NCBI RefSeq assembly: GCF_003601985.1
Contig: NZ_QZXA01000002.1
Location: forward strand, 372,001-436,000
Length of the DNA stretch: 64,000 nt
From: Mesorhizobium jarvisii
GTDB lineage: Bacteria; Pseudomonadota; Alphaproteobacteria; Rhizobiales; Rhizobiaceae
Direction of reading: 5' to 3'
Shown here piece after piece: positions 16,999 through 25,267 of the stretch (position 1 is the first letter of the stretch; every line of letters starts with the position of its first letter). The translations under genes were made by a program, and so were the position numbers. A model generated the notes under the pieces. The model did not search any database, had not been told where the DNA came from, and saw only the letters and a program-made list of their open reading frames with translations.

Positions 16999-17802
16999 CT
17001 ATTTCAGCCAGTCGGCGAGCTTCGCCTTGCGCACATCCCTGAGCAGGCTGATGAAACCGTCGGCCTGATGCTCTGCCGTCAGCCGGCCCTTTTCCGCCGT
17101 GGCGATGCTGGCGTCGCCGACCACGCCGTTCGGGTTGAGATCGGTGGCGATCCAGGCGAAGGCGTGGGTGCCGGTGTGGCGCAGCAGCGAAAATTCCTTC
17201 TCGGCCTTGGCGACATTGGAAACGAAATTGTCGGCCTTGGCCATGTCGACGAGGTCCGGCCGGAAATGCAGCATCAGCGAGGTCTCGACATCGCCGCCAT
17301 GGATGCCGTGGCGGTCCTCGAGTTCGGTGTACATGCCGGCCGGGCGGCCAAAGCGCTGCCAGCTCGTCTTCACCGCCAGCATCTTTTCGCGTACCCGCAA
17401 TTCGCGCGTGATGATGCCCATGATCTCTTCATTGCCGCCATGCGAATTGACGACGATGAGTTTGCGCACCCCGGCGCGCGCAATCGACATGCCAAGCTCG
17501 GTCCAGGCCTCGACCAGCGTCGTTGCCGGCAGAGTGAGCGTGCCCGGCGCATGCAGGTGCTCGTTCGACTTGCCCACCGCCTGGACCGGCAGGATGCGGA
17601 TGTCGAGATCGTCGGGCAGGCGGGCGATCACCGTGTCGAGCATGCCGTTCATGATCGAGGTGTCGGTCGAGACAGGCAGATGCGGTCCATGCTGCTCGAT
17701 CGCGGCCACCGGCAGAACGGCGATCGTCGCCTCCGGATCGATCGAGGCGTATTCGGTTGTCCGGTAGTCGCCCCACCAGACGCGTCTTTTTGCAGCGGTC
17801 AT
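16999..17802 (-). CDS. Creatininase-family amidohydrolase
   Basis: Metal-dependent cyclic-amide hydrolase of the creatininase superfamily, 267 aa. Key motifs are LPVAAIEQHGPHLPVSTD (E and H metal ligands), VNSHGGNEEIM, and GDVETSLMLHFRP. Members hydrolyse creatinine or formamide-type bonds (e.g. formamidopyrimidine in F420 and riboflavin pathways), so the substrate is open. It lies 54 bp after a RidA gene on the same strand and faces away from the importer operon at 18.5 kb, suggesting a shared N-heterocycle pathway. Confidence 0.85.
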   Translation of the reverse strand: MTAAKRRVWWGDYRTTEYASIDPEATIAVLPVAAIEQHGPHLPVSTDTSIMNGMLDTVIARLPDDLDIRILPVQAVGKSNEHLHAPGTLTLPATTLVEAWTELGMSIARAGVRKLIVVNSHGGNEEIMGIITRELRVREKMLAVKTSWQRFGRPAGMYTELEDRHGIHGGDVETSLMLHFRPDLVDMAKADNFVSNVAKAEKEFSLLRHTGTHAFAWIATDLNPNGVVGDASIATAEKGRLTAEHQADGFISLLRDVRKAKLADWLK

Positions 17803-17856
17803 GTCATGCCTCTTCGATGAACGGTGAGACCTAGCGCGGCACAGGCCTGCTGTCGA

Positions 17857-18240
17857 TCACCCGGCAGCGATGACCTCGACCTCGACCTTGAATTGCGGAC
17901 GGGCAAAGCCGGAAACGATCATCAGCGTCGAGGCCGGCGCCGGGCTCGAAAACAGCCGGTCACGGACATCCATATAGGGGCGCAAATGGGCGCGGTCGGT
18001 GACATAGGCGTTGATGCGCACGATGTCCCCGAGCCCCAGCCCGGCCTCGCCGAGGATTGCCTCGATGTTGCGGAAGCAGAGTTCGGCCTGGGCGCCGGCG
18101 TCCTCGGGAATCTGGTCGTCCGCCGTGATCGCCACCTGGCCCGAGCACAGCACCAGCCGCTTGCCCGCCGGCACTTCGACGCCGTGGCTGTAGCGGGCAA
18201 AGGGTGGCTTGATCGACTTCGGGGTGAGGAATCTGAACAT
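17857..18240 (-). CDS. RidA-family (YjgF/UK114) deaminase
   Basis: Protein of 127 aa with the family core: LVLCSGQVAITADD, AELCFRNIEAILGEAGLGLGD and DIVRINAYVTDR. Archetypal RidA hydrolyses reactive enamines/imines, and many paralogues serve dedicated catabolic steps such as aminoacrylate peracid removal. The usual Arg near residue 105 that contacts the substrate carboxylate is not evident in the C-terminal FARPQFKVEVEVIAAG, so it may not be an archetypal RidA. First gene of the minus arm of the divergent locus. Confidence 0.85.
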   Translation of the reverse strand: MFRFLTPKSIKPPFARYSHGVEVPAGKRLVLCSGQVAITADDQIPEDAGAQAELCFRNIEAILGEAGLGLGDIVRINAYVTDRAHLRPYMDVRDRLFSSPAPASTLMIVSGFARPQFKVEVEVIAAG

Positions 18241-18505
18241 GGCAATCTCCTGGATGCCGTCAGCCTAAGGCCGTATTCACTACAGCTTCAAGATGGCTTG
18301 GGATGTCGCTGGTGCGATTGTGGACAGGCGTTCAAAAAATAGGCACGATGCCTTCGGTGCAGCACGACCTTTCCGGCTTTCGCAGATGGCTGTGGTGCAG
18401 GCGGGCGGGTTCCGGCGCGAGCCGCCGGTGGCATGTGTCTTGCTTCTTGAATCTTTGGTGTCGAGCCTGGCGCGTGGCGCCGGAGCAAACAGAGGGTGGT
18501 TGTCG

Positions 18506-19510
18506 ATGTATGCAAAACGGAAGATCTCGGTAGCGGCGGCGGCCCTGCTGGCGGCCGGCACGCTGGGGGCCGCGGCGAATGAAAAAGTCACCTTCGGCAC
18601 CAACTGGTTGGCCGAGCCGGAACATGGCGGTTACTATCAGGCCGTGGCGGACGGCACCTATGCCGCCTGCGGCCTCGATGTCACCATCATGCAGGGCGGA
18701 CCGCAGGTCAGCGGCCGGCCGATGCTGCTTGCCGGCAAGATCGATTTCTACATGGGCGGCAACTTGCTGTCGGCTTTCGACGCCGTCCAGCAAGGCATTC
18801 CGATGCGCGTGGTGGCGGCCGATTTCCAGAAGGACCCACAGGTCATCATGTCCCATCCCGGCGAGGGGCTGGACAAATGGGAGGACCTGAAGAACGCCGA
18901 CCAGTACATACTGGGTGACGAAGGCGTGCAGACCTTCTTCCAGTGGATGGTCACCGCACTCGGCTTCGACGCCGCCAAGCGCGCGCCCTACACCTACAAC
19001 ACCGCTCCCTTCCTCGCCAACAAGAAGTCGATCCAGCAGGGCTACGTCACCTCGGAACCGTTCGCGGTCAAGAAGGAAGGCGGCTTCGTTCCGAACCAGT
19101 TTCTGCTCGCCGACTATGGCTGGGACACGTATTCGACGACGATCGAGGTGATGCAGGACACGATCGACAAGAAGCCGGAGGTGGTCCAGTGCTTCGTCGA
19201 TGGCTCGGCCAAGGGCTGGTACAAGTACCTCTACGGCGACAACAAGGCCGCCAACGACATGATCAAGAAAGACAATCCTGACATGAGCGACGAGCAGATC
19301 GCTTTCTCGATCGAGCAGATGAAGAAGTTCGGCCTTGCCGATTCCGGTGATACCGAGAAACTCGGCATCGGCGCCATGACCGACGCGCGCATCAAGAGTT
19401 TCTATGACAAGATGGTCAAAGCCAAGGTTACGCCGGAAGGCATCGACATTACGAAGGCCTACACGCTGGCCTTCGTCAACAAGGGCGTCGGGCTCGACCT
19501 GAAGAAATAG
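18506..19510 (+). CDS. ABC transporter substrate-binding protein, NMT1/THI5-like
   Basis: Periplasmic binding protein of 334 aa with a signal peptide (MYAKRKISVAAAALLAAGTL, cleavage after AAA near residue 24). The mature part opens EKVTFGTNWLAEPEHGGYYQ, the NMT1/THI5-like fold used for pyrimidine precursors and related heterocycles. I took the ATG at 18506; a TTG two codons upstream is possible. ATP-binding and permease genes follow directly, so it feeds an importer. The ligand is likely a small nitrogen compound handled by the downstream amidohydrolase. Confidence 0.88.
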   Translation: MYAKRKISVAAAALLAAGTLGAAANEKVTFGTNWLAEPEHGGYYQAVADGTYAACGLDVTIMQGGPQVSGRPMLLAGKIDFYMGGNLLSAFDAVQQGIPMRVVAADFQKDPQVIMSHPGEGLDKWEDLKNADQYILGDEGVQTFFQWMVTALGFDAAKRAPYTYNTAPFLANKKSIQQGYVTSEPFAVKKEGGFVPNQFLLADYGWDTYSTTIEVMQDTIDKKPEVVQCFVDGSAKGWYKYLYGDNKAANDMIKKDNPDMSDEQIAFSIEQMKKFGLADSGDTEKLGIGAMTDARIKSFYDKMVKAKVTPEGIDITKAYTLAFVNKGVGLDLKK

Positions 19511-19522
19511 GCCAGCCTGAGC

Positions 19523-20347
19523 ATGATAGGGGAAAAGGTGGCGCGAGCGCCGGCATCGGACGTCGCTCCGACCTTGCTGGCGCTGCGCGGCGTCGGCAAG
19601 GTGTTTTCCAACGGCGTGACGGCGCTGAGCAATGTCGACCTGACGATCCGGGAAGGCGATTTCCTCAGCCTGCTCGGGCCGTCCGGTTGCGGCAAGTCGA
19701 CGGCGCTACGGCTGATCGCCGGCCTGTCGACGCCGACCTCCGGCGTGCTTGACTGGCGCGGCGGCGGCTCGCTCGACCGCGCCAATATCGGCTTCGTTTT
19801 CCAGGAGCCGACGCTGCTGCCCTGGGCCAGCGTCTTCGACAATGTCTGGCTGCCGCTCAGGCTGAAAGGCGTTTCCCGCGGCAAGGCCGCCCCGGCGATC
19901 ACGCAAATGCTGGCGCGGGTTCACCTGACCGGCTTCGAGAACGCCGTGCCGCGCGAACTGTCGGGCGGCATGAAGATGCGCGTCTCGATCGCGCGCGCCA
20001 TGGTGACCAAGCCGCGCGTGCTGCTGATGGACGAACCGTTCGCGGCACTCGACGAGATCACCCGTTTCAAGCTCAACAACGACCTTCTGGAGCTGTGGCA
20101 GGACGAACGCTTCACCGTCGTCTTCGTCACCCACAGCGTTTTCGAAAGCGTGTTTTTGTCCAACCGGGTCGTCGTCATGGCGGCGCGGCCGGGCCGGGTG
20201 TTCGACGAACTCGCCATCGAGGCGGCCTATCCGCGCGACGAGGCGTTTCGCACCTCGCCGGACTATGCAGCCCTTTGCCGTCAGGCCTCCGACGTGCTGG
20301 TCAATGCCATCAATTCAACAGCGGGCCCGCATCATGACGGTCATTGA
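19523..20347 (+). CDS. ABC transporter ATP-binding protein (NitT/TauT type)
   Basis: ATPase of 274 aa with Walker A GPSGCGKS, Q-loop FQEPTLLPW, signature LSGGMKMR and Walker B VLLMDEPFAALDE. The domain order and the C-terminal tail are those of importers in the nitrate/taurine/pyrimidine group. It starts 12 nt after the binding protein and overlaps the permease start by 14 nt. Confidence 0.9.
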   Translation: MIGEKVARAPASDVAPTLLALRGVGKVFSNGVTALSNVDLTIREGDFLSLLGPSGCGKSTALRLIAGLSTPTSGVLDWRGGGSLDRANIGFVFQEPTLLPWASVFDNVWLPLRLKGVSRGKAAPAITQMLARVHLTGFENAVPRELSGGMKMRVSIARAMVTKPRVLLMDEPFAALDEITRFKLNNDLLELWQDERFTVVFVTHSVFESVFLSNRVVVMAARPGRVFDELAIEAAYPRDEAFRTSPDYAALCRQASDVLVNAINSTAGPHHDGH

Positions 20348-21182
20348 CGGCACGTTGAAACTCGACCCCGAGGAAGCGCGCCGTGTGCGCCAGGAGCGGC
20401 TCGAGCGGGTCGGCCGCTGGCTGCTGCCGCTGGCGATAATGATCCTGGCGATCTGGCTGTGGGACCGCATCTGCGTGTGGAACGAGATCCCGCAATATAT
20501 CCTGCCGCGCCCCGGCGTGGTGCTGCAGACGCTCTACAACGATGCCGGCCTGCTGTTCTCCTCGCTGCTGGTCACCTTGCGCATCACCTTTCTCAGCCTG
20601 GCCTTGGCGGTCATCGGCGGCGTCGGCCTGTCGGTGCTGTTCGCGCAATCGAAATGGGTGGAGATGTCGTTCTTCCCGTTCGCTATCGTGCTGCAGGTGA
20701 CGCCGATCGTGGCGATCTTTCCGCTGATCAACATCTATGTGAACAACCAGACGACCAAGCTTCTGCTGTGCGCCTGGATCGTCGCCTTCTTCCCGATCCT
20801 GTCCAACACCACGCTCGGCCTGAATTCGGTCGACCGCAATCTGCGCGATCTGTTCAAGCTCAATGGCGCGACGCGCTGGCAGCAGTTGCGCTATCTCAGG
20901 CTGCCGGCGGCGATGCCGTATTTTCTCGGCGGGTTGAAGATCGCCGGCGGCCTGTCGCTGATCGGCGCCGTGGTGGCCGAGTTCGTCGCCGGCGCCACCG
21001 GCCAGTCGTCGGGGCTCGCCTCGCGCATCATCGAGGCCGGCTACCGGCTGAACGCGCCAAGACTGTTCGCGGCGCTGTTCCTGATCTCGCTGACCGGCAT
21101 TCTCATCTTCCTCGTGCTGTCACTGATTTCGCATCTTATTCTCAGGCGCTGGCACGAAAGCGCGCTGAAGCAGGAGCGGTAG
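20334..21182 (+). CDS. ABC transporter permease (NitT/TauT type)
   Basis: Inner-membrane permease of 282 aa with about six helices. The coupling motif region reads SLIGAVVAEFVAGATGQSSG, preceded by NGATRWQQLRYLRLPAAMPYF, the EAA loop. I chose the ATG at 20334 inside the ATPase 3' end because upstream in-frame residues are not family-like. It completes a three-component importer with the two genes before it. Confidence 0.9.
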   Translation: MTVIDGTLKLDPEEARRVRQERLERVGRWLLPLAIMILAIWLWDRICVWNEIPQYILPRPGVVLQTLYNDAGLLFSSLLVTLRITFLSLALAVIGGVGLSVLFAQSKWVEMSFFPFAIVLQVTPIVAIFPLINIYVNNQTTKLLLCAWIVAFFPILSNTTLGLNSVDRNLRDLFKLNGATRWQQLRYLRLPAAMPYFLGGLKIAGGLSLIGAVVAEFVAGATGQSSGLASRIIEAGYRLNAPRLFAALFLISLTGILIFLVLSLISHLILRRWHESALKQER

Positions 21183-21186
21183 TGCC

Positions 21187-22488
21187 TTGATTCCGGACTC
21201 AGCTTCATACCGGCTTGCCAATGCCCGCGTTCACCGGTCACTGACGTCGGGTCTTGCCGCGACTTACGACAATGACGGTTTCACGCTGGTCGACATTGCT
21301 ATTGCCGACGGCAAGATCTCCAGCATTGCGGCGCATGGCAAATCGAAGGCACCGACGGAGGCTATCGATCTTGCCGGTCGTATCGTGCTGCCGTGCTTCG
21401 TCGACTGCCACACCCACATCGACAAGGGCCATATCTGGCCGCGAAAGCCCAATCCCGATGGCACTTTCATGGGTGCGCTCAATGCCGCGGGCGCCGACCG
21501 CGTCGCGCGTTGGAGTGCCGAGGATTTGGCCAAGCGCATGGATTTCTCGCTGCGCTCGGCCTATGCGCATGGCACCAAAGCGCTGCGAACCCATCTCGAC
21601 AGCGTCGCGCCGCAGGAGGAAATCTCCTGGCCGGTGTTCGAGACGATGCGCGAGGCCTGGCGCGGCCGCATCGAATTGCAGGGCGCGTGCCTGCTCGGCA
21701 TCGAGGGCGTGCGCGACAAGAAGTGGTTCGACAGGCTGGCGAAACGGGTGGCCGCCGCCAAGGGCGTGCTCGGCGTCGTCACCTATATGGTGCCGGACCT
21801 GGAAGAACTGCTCGATCATGTCTTCGCGCAAGCGATCAAGCATGGACTCGATCTCGATTTCCATGCCGATGAGACCGACGACATTGCGGCGATCTCGCTG
21901 AAGAAGATCGCCGAGGCAGCACTATGGAATGGTTTCGAAGGCAAGATACTCGTCGGCCATTGCTGCTCGCTGGCGCGGCAGCCCGACCTCGAGGTGCTGG
22001 ACACGCTGGACAAGGTGGCAAAGGCCGGACTGGCGGTGGTGTCGCTGCCGATGTGCAATCTCTATCTGCAGGATCGGCGCGGGGACCAGACCACGCCGCG
22101 TTGGCGTGGCGTGACGCTGCTGCACGAGATGAAGGCGAGGGGCATTCCTGTCGCCGTCGCTTCCGACAACACGCGTGATCCCTTCTACGCCTATGGCGAT
22201 CTCGACATGCTGGAGGTCTACCGCATGGCCACGCGCATCCTGCATTTCGATCATCCGGTCGCCGACTGGCCGCAAGCGGTCACTGCCACGCCGGCCAAGG
22301 TGATGCGGCTCGATGGTTTTGGCACGCTTGCGGCCGGCGGCGATGCCGATTTCATCCTGTTCAAAGGTCGAAGCTGGACGGAATTGCTGTCGCGGCCCGA
22401 ATCGGATCGCATCGTCGTGCGCGGCGGCCGCGCGATCGAGCGGCAATTGCCCGACTATGCCGAACTCGATGAACTGATGGTGGAATGA
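21187..22488 (+). CDS. Cytosine deaminase-like amidohydrolase
   Basis: Metal-dependent hydrolase of 433 aa, amidohydrolase superfamily. The ligands can be read directly: H75-T-H77, H226 with catalytic E229 (HADE), H258 and D327. That HxH...HxxE...H...D set is the cytosine deaminase/N-isopropylammelide pattern. Bacterial members also act on creatinine-like and other amino-heterocycles. The start is a TTG at 21187, 4 nt after the permease; no in-frame ATG precedes HxH closely. Its coupling to the importer suggests it deaminates the imported compound. Confidence 0.82.
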   Translation: MIPDSASYRLANARVHRSLTSGLAATYDNDGFTLVDIAIADGKISSIAAHGKSKAPTEAIDLAGRIVLPCFVDCHTHIDKGHIWPRKPNPDGTFMGALNAAGADRVARWSAEDLAKRMDFSLRSAYAHGTKALRTHLDSVAPQEEISWPVFETMREAWRGRIELQGACLLGIEGVRDKKWFDRLAKRVAAAKGVLGVVTYMVPDLEELLDHVFAQAIKHGLDLDFHADETDDIAAISLKKIAEAALWNGFEGKILVGHCCSLARQPDLEVLDTLDKVAKAGLAVVSLPMCNLYLQDRRGDQTTPRWRGVTLLHEMKARGIPVAVASDNTRDPFYAYGDLDMLEVYRMATRILHFDHPVADWPQAVTATPAKVMRLDGFGTLAAGGDADFILFKGRSWTELLSRPESDRIVVRGGRAIERQLPDYAELDELMVE

Positions 22489-23891
22489 TGGACGTTTCGG
22501 CGCTCAAACGCGATCTCGACGGGCTGAAACTCGACGACAATCCGGCCATCGTCCAGCAGAAGAGCCGCGATTTCTACTGGTACAGCCCGGTGCTGAAACA
22601 GCAGCTCGACCATGTCACCGGCGACCTGATCGTGACGCCGAAGACCGAGGCCGAGCTGATCCGCGTGCTCGCCGCCTGTCACCGGCATGGCGTGCCGGTG
22701 ACGCCGCGCGGCAGCGGCACCGGCAATTACGGCCAGGCGATGCCATTGTCGGGCGGCGTGGTGCTCAATCTTGCCGAGATGAACGAGATCAAGTCGATCG
22801 CGCCGGGGCGCGTGGTGACGGGGCCTGGTGCTATTCTGGCCGATATCGACAAGGCTACACGCGCGCATTCCGGGCAGGAGCTCAGGCTCTCGCCCTCGAC
22901 CTACAACACCGCCTCGATCGGCGGCTTCATCGCCGGCGGCTCTGGCGGCGTCGGCTCGATCAATTTCGGCGGGTTGCGCGATTTCGGCAATGTGCTGCGC
23001 CTGCGCGTGGTGACGATGGAGGCCGAGCCGAAGGCGCTCGAACTCACCGGCGAGGATCTGCACAAGGTGACCCACGCTTACGGCACCAACGGCATCATCA
23101 CGGAAGTCGAGATGCCGCTGACGGCGGCCTATGAGTGGATCGATGTCATTGTCGGCTTCGATGCCTTCATGGACGCGGCGCGCTACGGCAATGCGCTGGC
23201 CTGCCAGGACGGCATCCTGACCAAGCTGATCACACCGATCGCGGCGCCCGTGCCGCAGCTTTATTTCAAGCGCCACCAGAAGTTTTTCAGGGAGGGCCAG
23301 AGCATTTGCGTCGTCATGGTGGCGCAGCATGGGCTGGATGCGTTCCTCGCCTTCACCCGGCGCGCTGGCGGCGAGGTGGTCTTCAACGCCGCGACCGCGA
23401 CGCCCGAAGAGAAAAAGGGTCTGCCGCCGGCCTATGAGCTGGCCTGGAACCACACCACGCTGAGGGGACTGCGCGTCGATCCCGACATCACCTATCTGCA
23501 GTCGCTCTATCCGTTTCCCAATCAGCTGGCGCTGGTCGAGAAAATGGACGCGATGTTTCCCGGCGAAGTGTTTTCGCATCTCGAGTTCGTGCGGCTGGAC
23601 GGCAATATCACCTGTTTCGGCCTGCCGCTGGTAAAATTCACCACCGAGGCGCGGCTCGACGAGATCGTTCGCCTGCATGAGAAAAATGGCTGCCCGATCT
23701 TCAACCCGCATCGCTACACGCTGGAGGAGGGTGGCATGAAGCAGACGGATGCCGTGCAACTCGCCTTCAAGCGCGAGACCGACCCGCAAGGTCTGCTCAA
23801 TCCCGGCAAGATGATCGCCTGGGAAAATCCGGACTATGATTATCGCTCGGGCCGCACTTTCTTGTTCAAGGGGCTGCAGAGGGCGGGGTGA
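22485..23891 (+). CDS. FAD-linked oxidoreductase (PCMH/FAD_binding_4, GlcD-like)
   Basis: Flavoprotein of 468 aa. The FAD-binding motif is TPRGSGTGNYGQAMPLSGG near residues 70-88, then ASIGGFIAGGSGGVGS. The C-terminal cap ends with the usual DPQGLLNPGKM. Family members oxidise 2-hydroxy acids, aldoses or phenols. It overlaps the amidohydrolase by 4 nt (ATGA), so it probably acts on the deaminated product. Unlike typical GlcD it stands alone without GlcE/F partners. Confidence 0.82.
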   Translation: MMDVSALKRDLDGLKLDDNPAIVQQKSRDFYWYSPVLKQQLDHVTGDLIVTPKTEAELIRVLAACHRHGVPVTPRGSGTGNYGQAMPLSGGVVLNLAEMNEIKSIAPGRVVTGPGAILADIDKATRAHSGQELRLSPSTYNTASIGGFIAGGSGGVGSINFGGLRDFGNVLRLRVVTMEAEPKALELTGEDLHKVTHAYGTNGIITEVEMPLTAAYEWIDVIVGFDAFMDAARYGNALACQDGILTKLITPIAAPVPQLYFKRHQKFFREGQSICVVMVAQHGLDAFLAFTRRAGGEVVFNAATATPEEKKGLPPAYELAWNHTTLRGLRVDPDITYLQSLYPFPNQLALVEKMDAMFPGEVFSHLEFVRLDGNITCFGLPLVKFTTEARLDEIVRLHEKNGCPIFNPHRYTLEEGGMKQTDAVQLAFKRETDPQGLLNPGKMIAWENPDYDYRSGRTFLFKGLQRAG

Positions 23892-23939
23892 TGCAATGAC
23901 GAACGCGTCGCTTGGCGTTGACCTGCGGGATGTCCTCCC

Positions 23940-24521
23940 GTGAACATCCTTGTCCTCTACGCTCACCCGGTCGAGACCAGCTTCAATGCCGGCCTGCACC
24001 GGTTGATCGTCGAGCGGCTGACGGCGGCGGGCCATGATGTCGATGATTGCGACCTCTACGCCGAGGATTTCGACCCGCGGCTGATGCGCCAGGAGAGGCT
24101 GGATTATCACAACCAGCGGGGCGCCGCGGACCCGGCGGCGCCTTATGTCGAGCGACTGCTGCGTGCCGAGGCGCTGGTGCTTTCCTATCCGGTCTGGAAC
24201 TACGGCTTTCCGGCGATCCTCAAGGGTTTTTTCGACCGCGTCTTCCTGCCCGGCGTGTCGTTCAGGCTGGTCGACGGCAAGGTGCAGCCGTCGCTGCACA
24301 ACATCCGTAAGGTCGCGGCCGTCACCACCTATGGCGGTAGCCGGTTCCGTGCCATTGTGATGGGCGATCCGCCACGCAGGCTGATCAAGCGCATGCTGCG
24401 CGCCACCGTAAAGCCCGGCGCGCCGGTGACCTACCTCGCGCACTACGCGATGAACCTGTCGACTGACCAAACGCGAAAATCCTTCATGACGAAGGTTGCG
24501 GCGAGCATGGATGCATTCTGA
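23940..24521 (+). CDS. NAD(P)H-dependent flavin oxidoreductase, flavodoxin_2 family (first of a pair)
   Basis: Protein of 193 aa of the NQO/KefF-like flavodoxin fold, opening VNILVLYAHPVETSFNAGL with a GTG start. The FMN-contacting VLSYPVWNYGFPAILKGFFD is near residues 78-97. It is followed with a 1-nt overlap by a paralogue, so the pair arose by duplication or acts as a heteromer. They may supply reduced flavin or reduce quinone-like intermediates of the pathway. Confidence 0.82.
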   Translation: MNILVLYAHPVETSFNAGLHRLIVERLTAAGHDVDDCDLYAEDFDPRLMRQERLDYHNQRGAADPAAPYVERLLRAEALVLSYPVWNYGFPAILKGFFDRVFLPGVSFRLVDGKVQPSLHNIRKVAAVTTYGGSRFRAIVMGDPPRRLIKRMLRATVKPGAPVTYLAHYAMNLSTDQTRKSFMTKVAASMDAF

Positions 24522-25108
24522 TGCGGGTCCTCGTGGTCTATTGCCATCCGGTGCCGGAAAGCTTTTGCGCCGCGATCCGCGACACCGCTCTTGATGTGCT
24601 CAAGGCCAAGGGTTGGGAGGTGCGGCTGCTCGACCTCTATGCCGAGAAATTCGACCCGGTGATGGGCTGCGACGAGCGGCGCTCTTACAACAATCAGGCG
24701 CCGCAGGATCCCGCGCTGAAACCGCATTTCGAACTGCTCGGTTGGGCCGAAGCAATCCTGTTCGTCTATCCGACGTGGTGGTACGGGCTGCCGGCAATGC
24801 TGAAGGGCTGGCTCGACCGGGTGTGGGCGACGGACGTCGCCTTCAAACTGCCGGTGGGCAAAGGGCGGATCAAATCGCTGATGACGCATGTCACCAAGGT
24901 CGGCGTCATCACCACCTGCGGCGCGCCGACCTGGTGGAGCGTCGTCGTCGGCCAGCCCGGACGCAAGACCTTGTTGCGCGGCATGCGGGCGCTGTGCGCG
25001 AGACGCTGCAGGACGTTCTTCCTGGCGCATTATCTGATGGACGCCTCGACGCCAAAGACGCGGGCAGCGTTTCTGGCGAAGGTGCGGATGAAGCTGGAAA
25101 GGTTTTGA
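24521..25108 (+). CDS. NAD(P)H-dependent flavin oxidoreductase, flavodoxin_2 family (second of a pair)
   Basis: Protein of 195 aa, paralogue of the preceding gene (MRVLVVYCHPVPESFCAAI; EAILFVYPTWWYGLPAMLKG). The two share YCHP/YAHP starts and the YP.W.YG.PA.LKG core but differ elsewhere. Last gene of the plus-strand operon that starts with the binding protein. A palindromic repeat that could end transcription begins 12 nt after the stop. Confidence 0.82.
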   Translation: MRVLVVYCHPVPESFCAAIRDTALDVLKAKGWEVRLLDLYAEKFDPVMGCDERRSYNNQAPQDPALKPHFELLGWAEAILFVYPTWWYGLPAMLKGWLDRVWATDVAFKLPVGKGRIKSLMTHVTKVGVITTCGAPTWWSVVVGQPGRKTLLRGMRALCARRCRTFFLAHYLMDASTPKTRAAFLAKVRMKLERF

Positions 25109-25120
25109 GGAATTAGGCGT

Positions 25121-25260
25121 CCTTCTTCCCGTTTAACGGGGAGAAGATGCCGGCAGGCAGATGAGGGGCGGCGCGGACGTTTGCCTTATTCTGGGGCGCT
25201 GGCGCGGCCCTCATCCGACCCTATCGGGCCACCTTCTCCCCGTGAAACGGGGAGAAGGAA
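25121..25260. repeat. RIME-like rhizobial palindromic mosaic repeat
   Basis: Two hairpins at the outer ends: CTTCCCGTTTAACGGGGAG (left, 25125-25143) and TTCTCCCCGTGAAACGGGGA (right, 25234-25253), with ATGAGGGGCGGCGC inside facing GCGCGGCCCTCAT across the middle. The whole can fold into one large cruciform. This resembles the mosaic intergenic elements of rhizobia. It lies between two convergent operons and may serve as a two-way terminator. Confidence 0.7.
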
Positions 25261-25267
25261 GAGGGCG

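Noticed and set aside
22455..24470. 671-residue minus-strand frame
   Set aside because: Antisense to the FAD oxidoreductase and flavodoxin genes, no family features.
25121..25260. CRISPR-like repeat at the convergent operon junction
   Set aside because: Only two palindromic units of unequal sequence and no regular spacer length.
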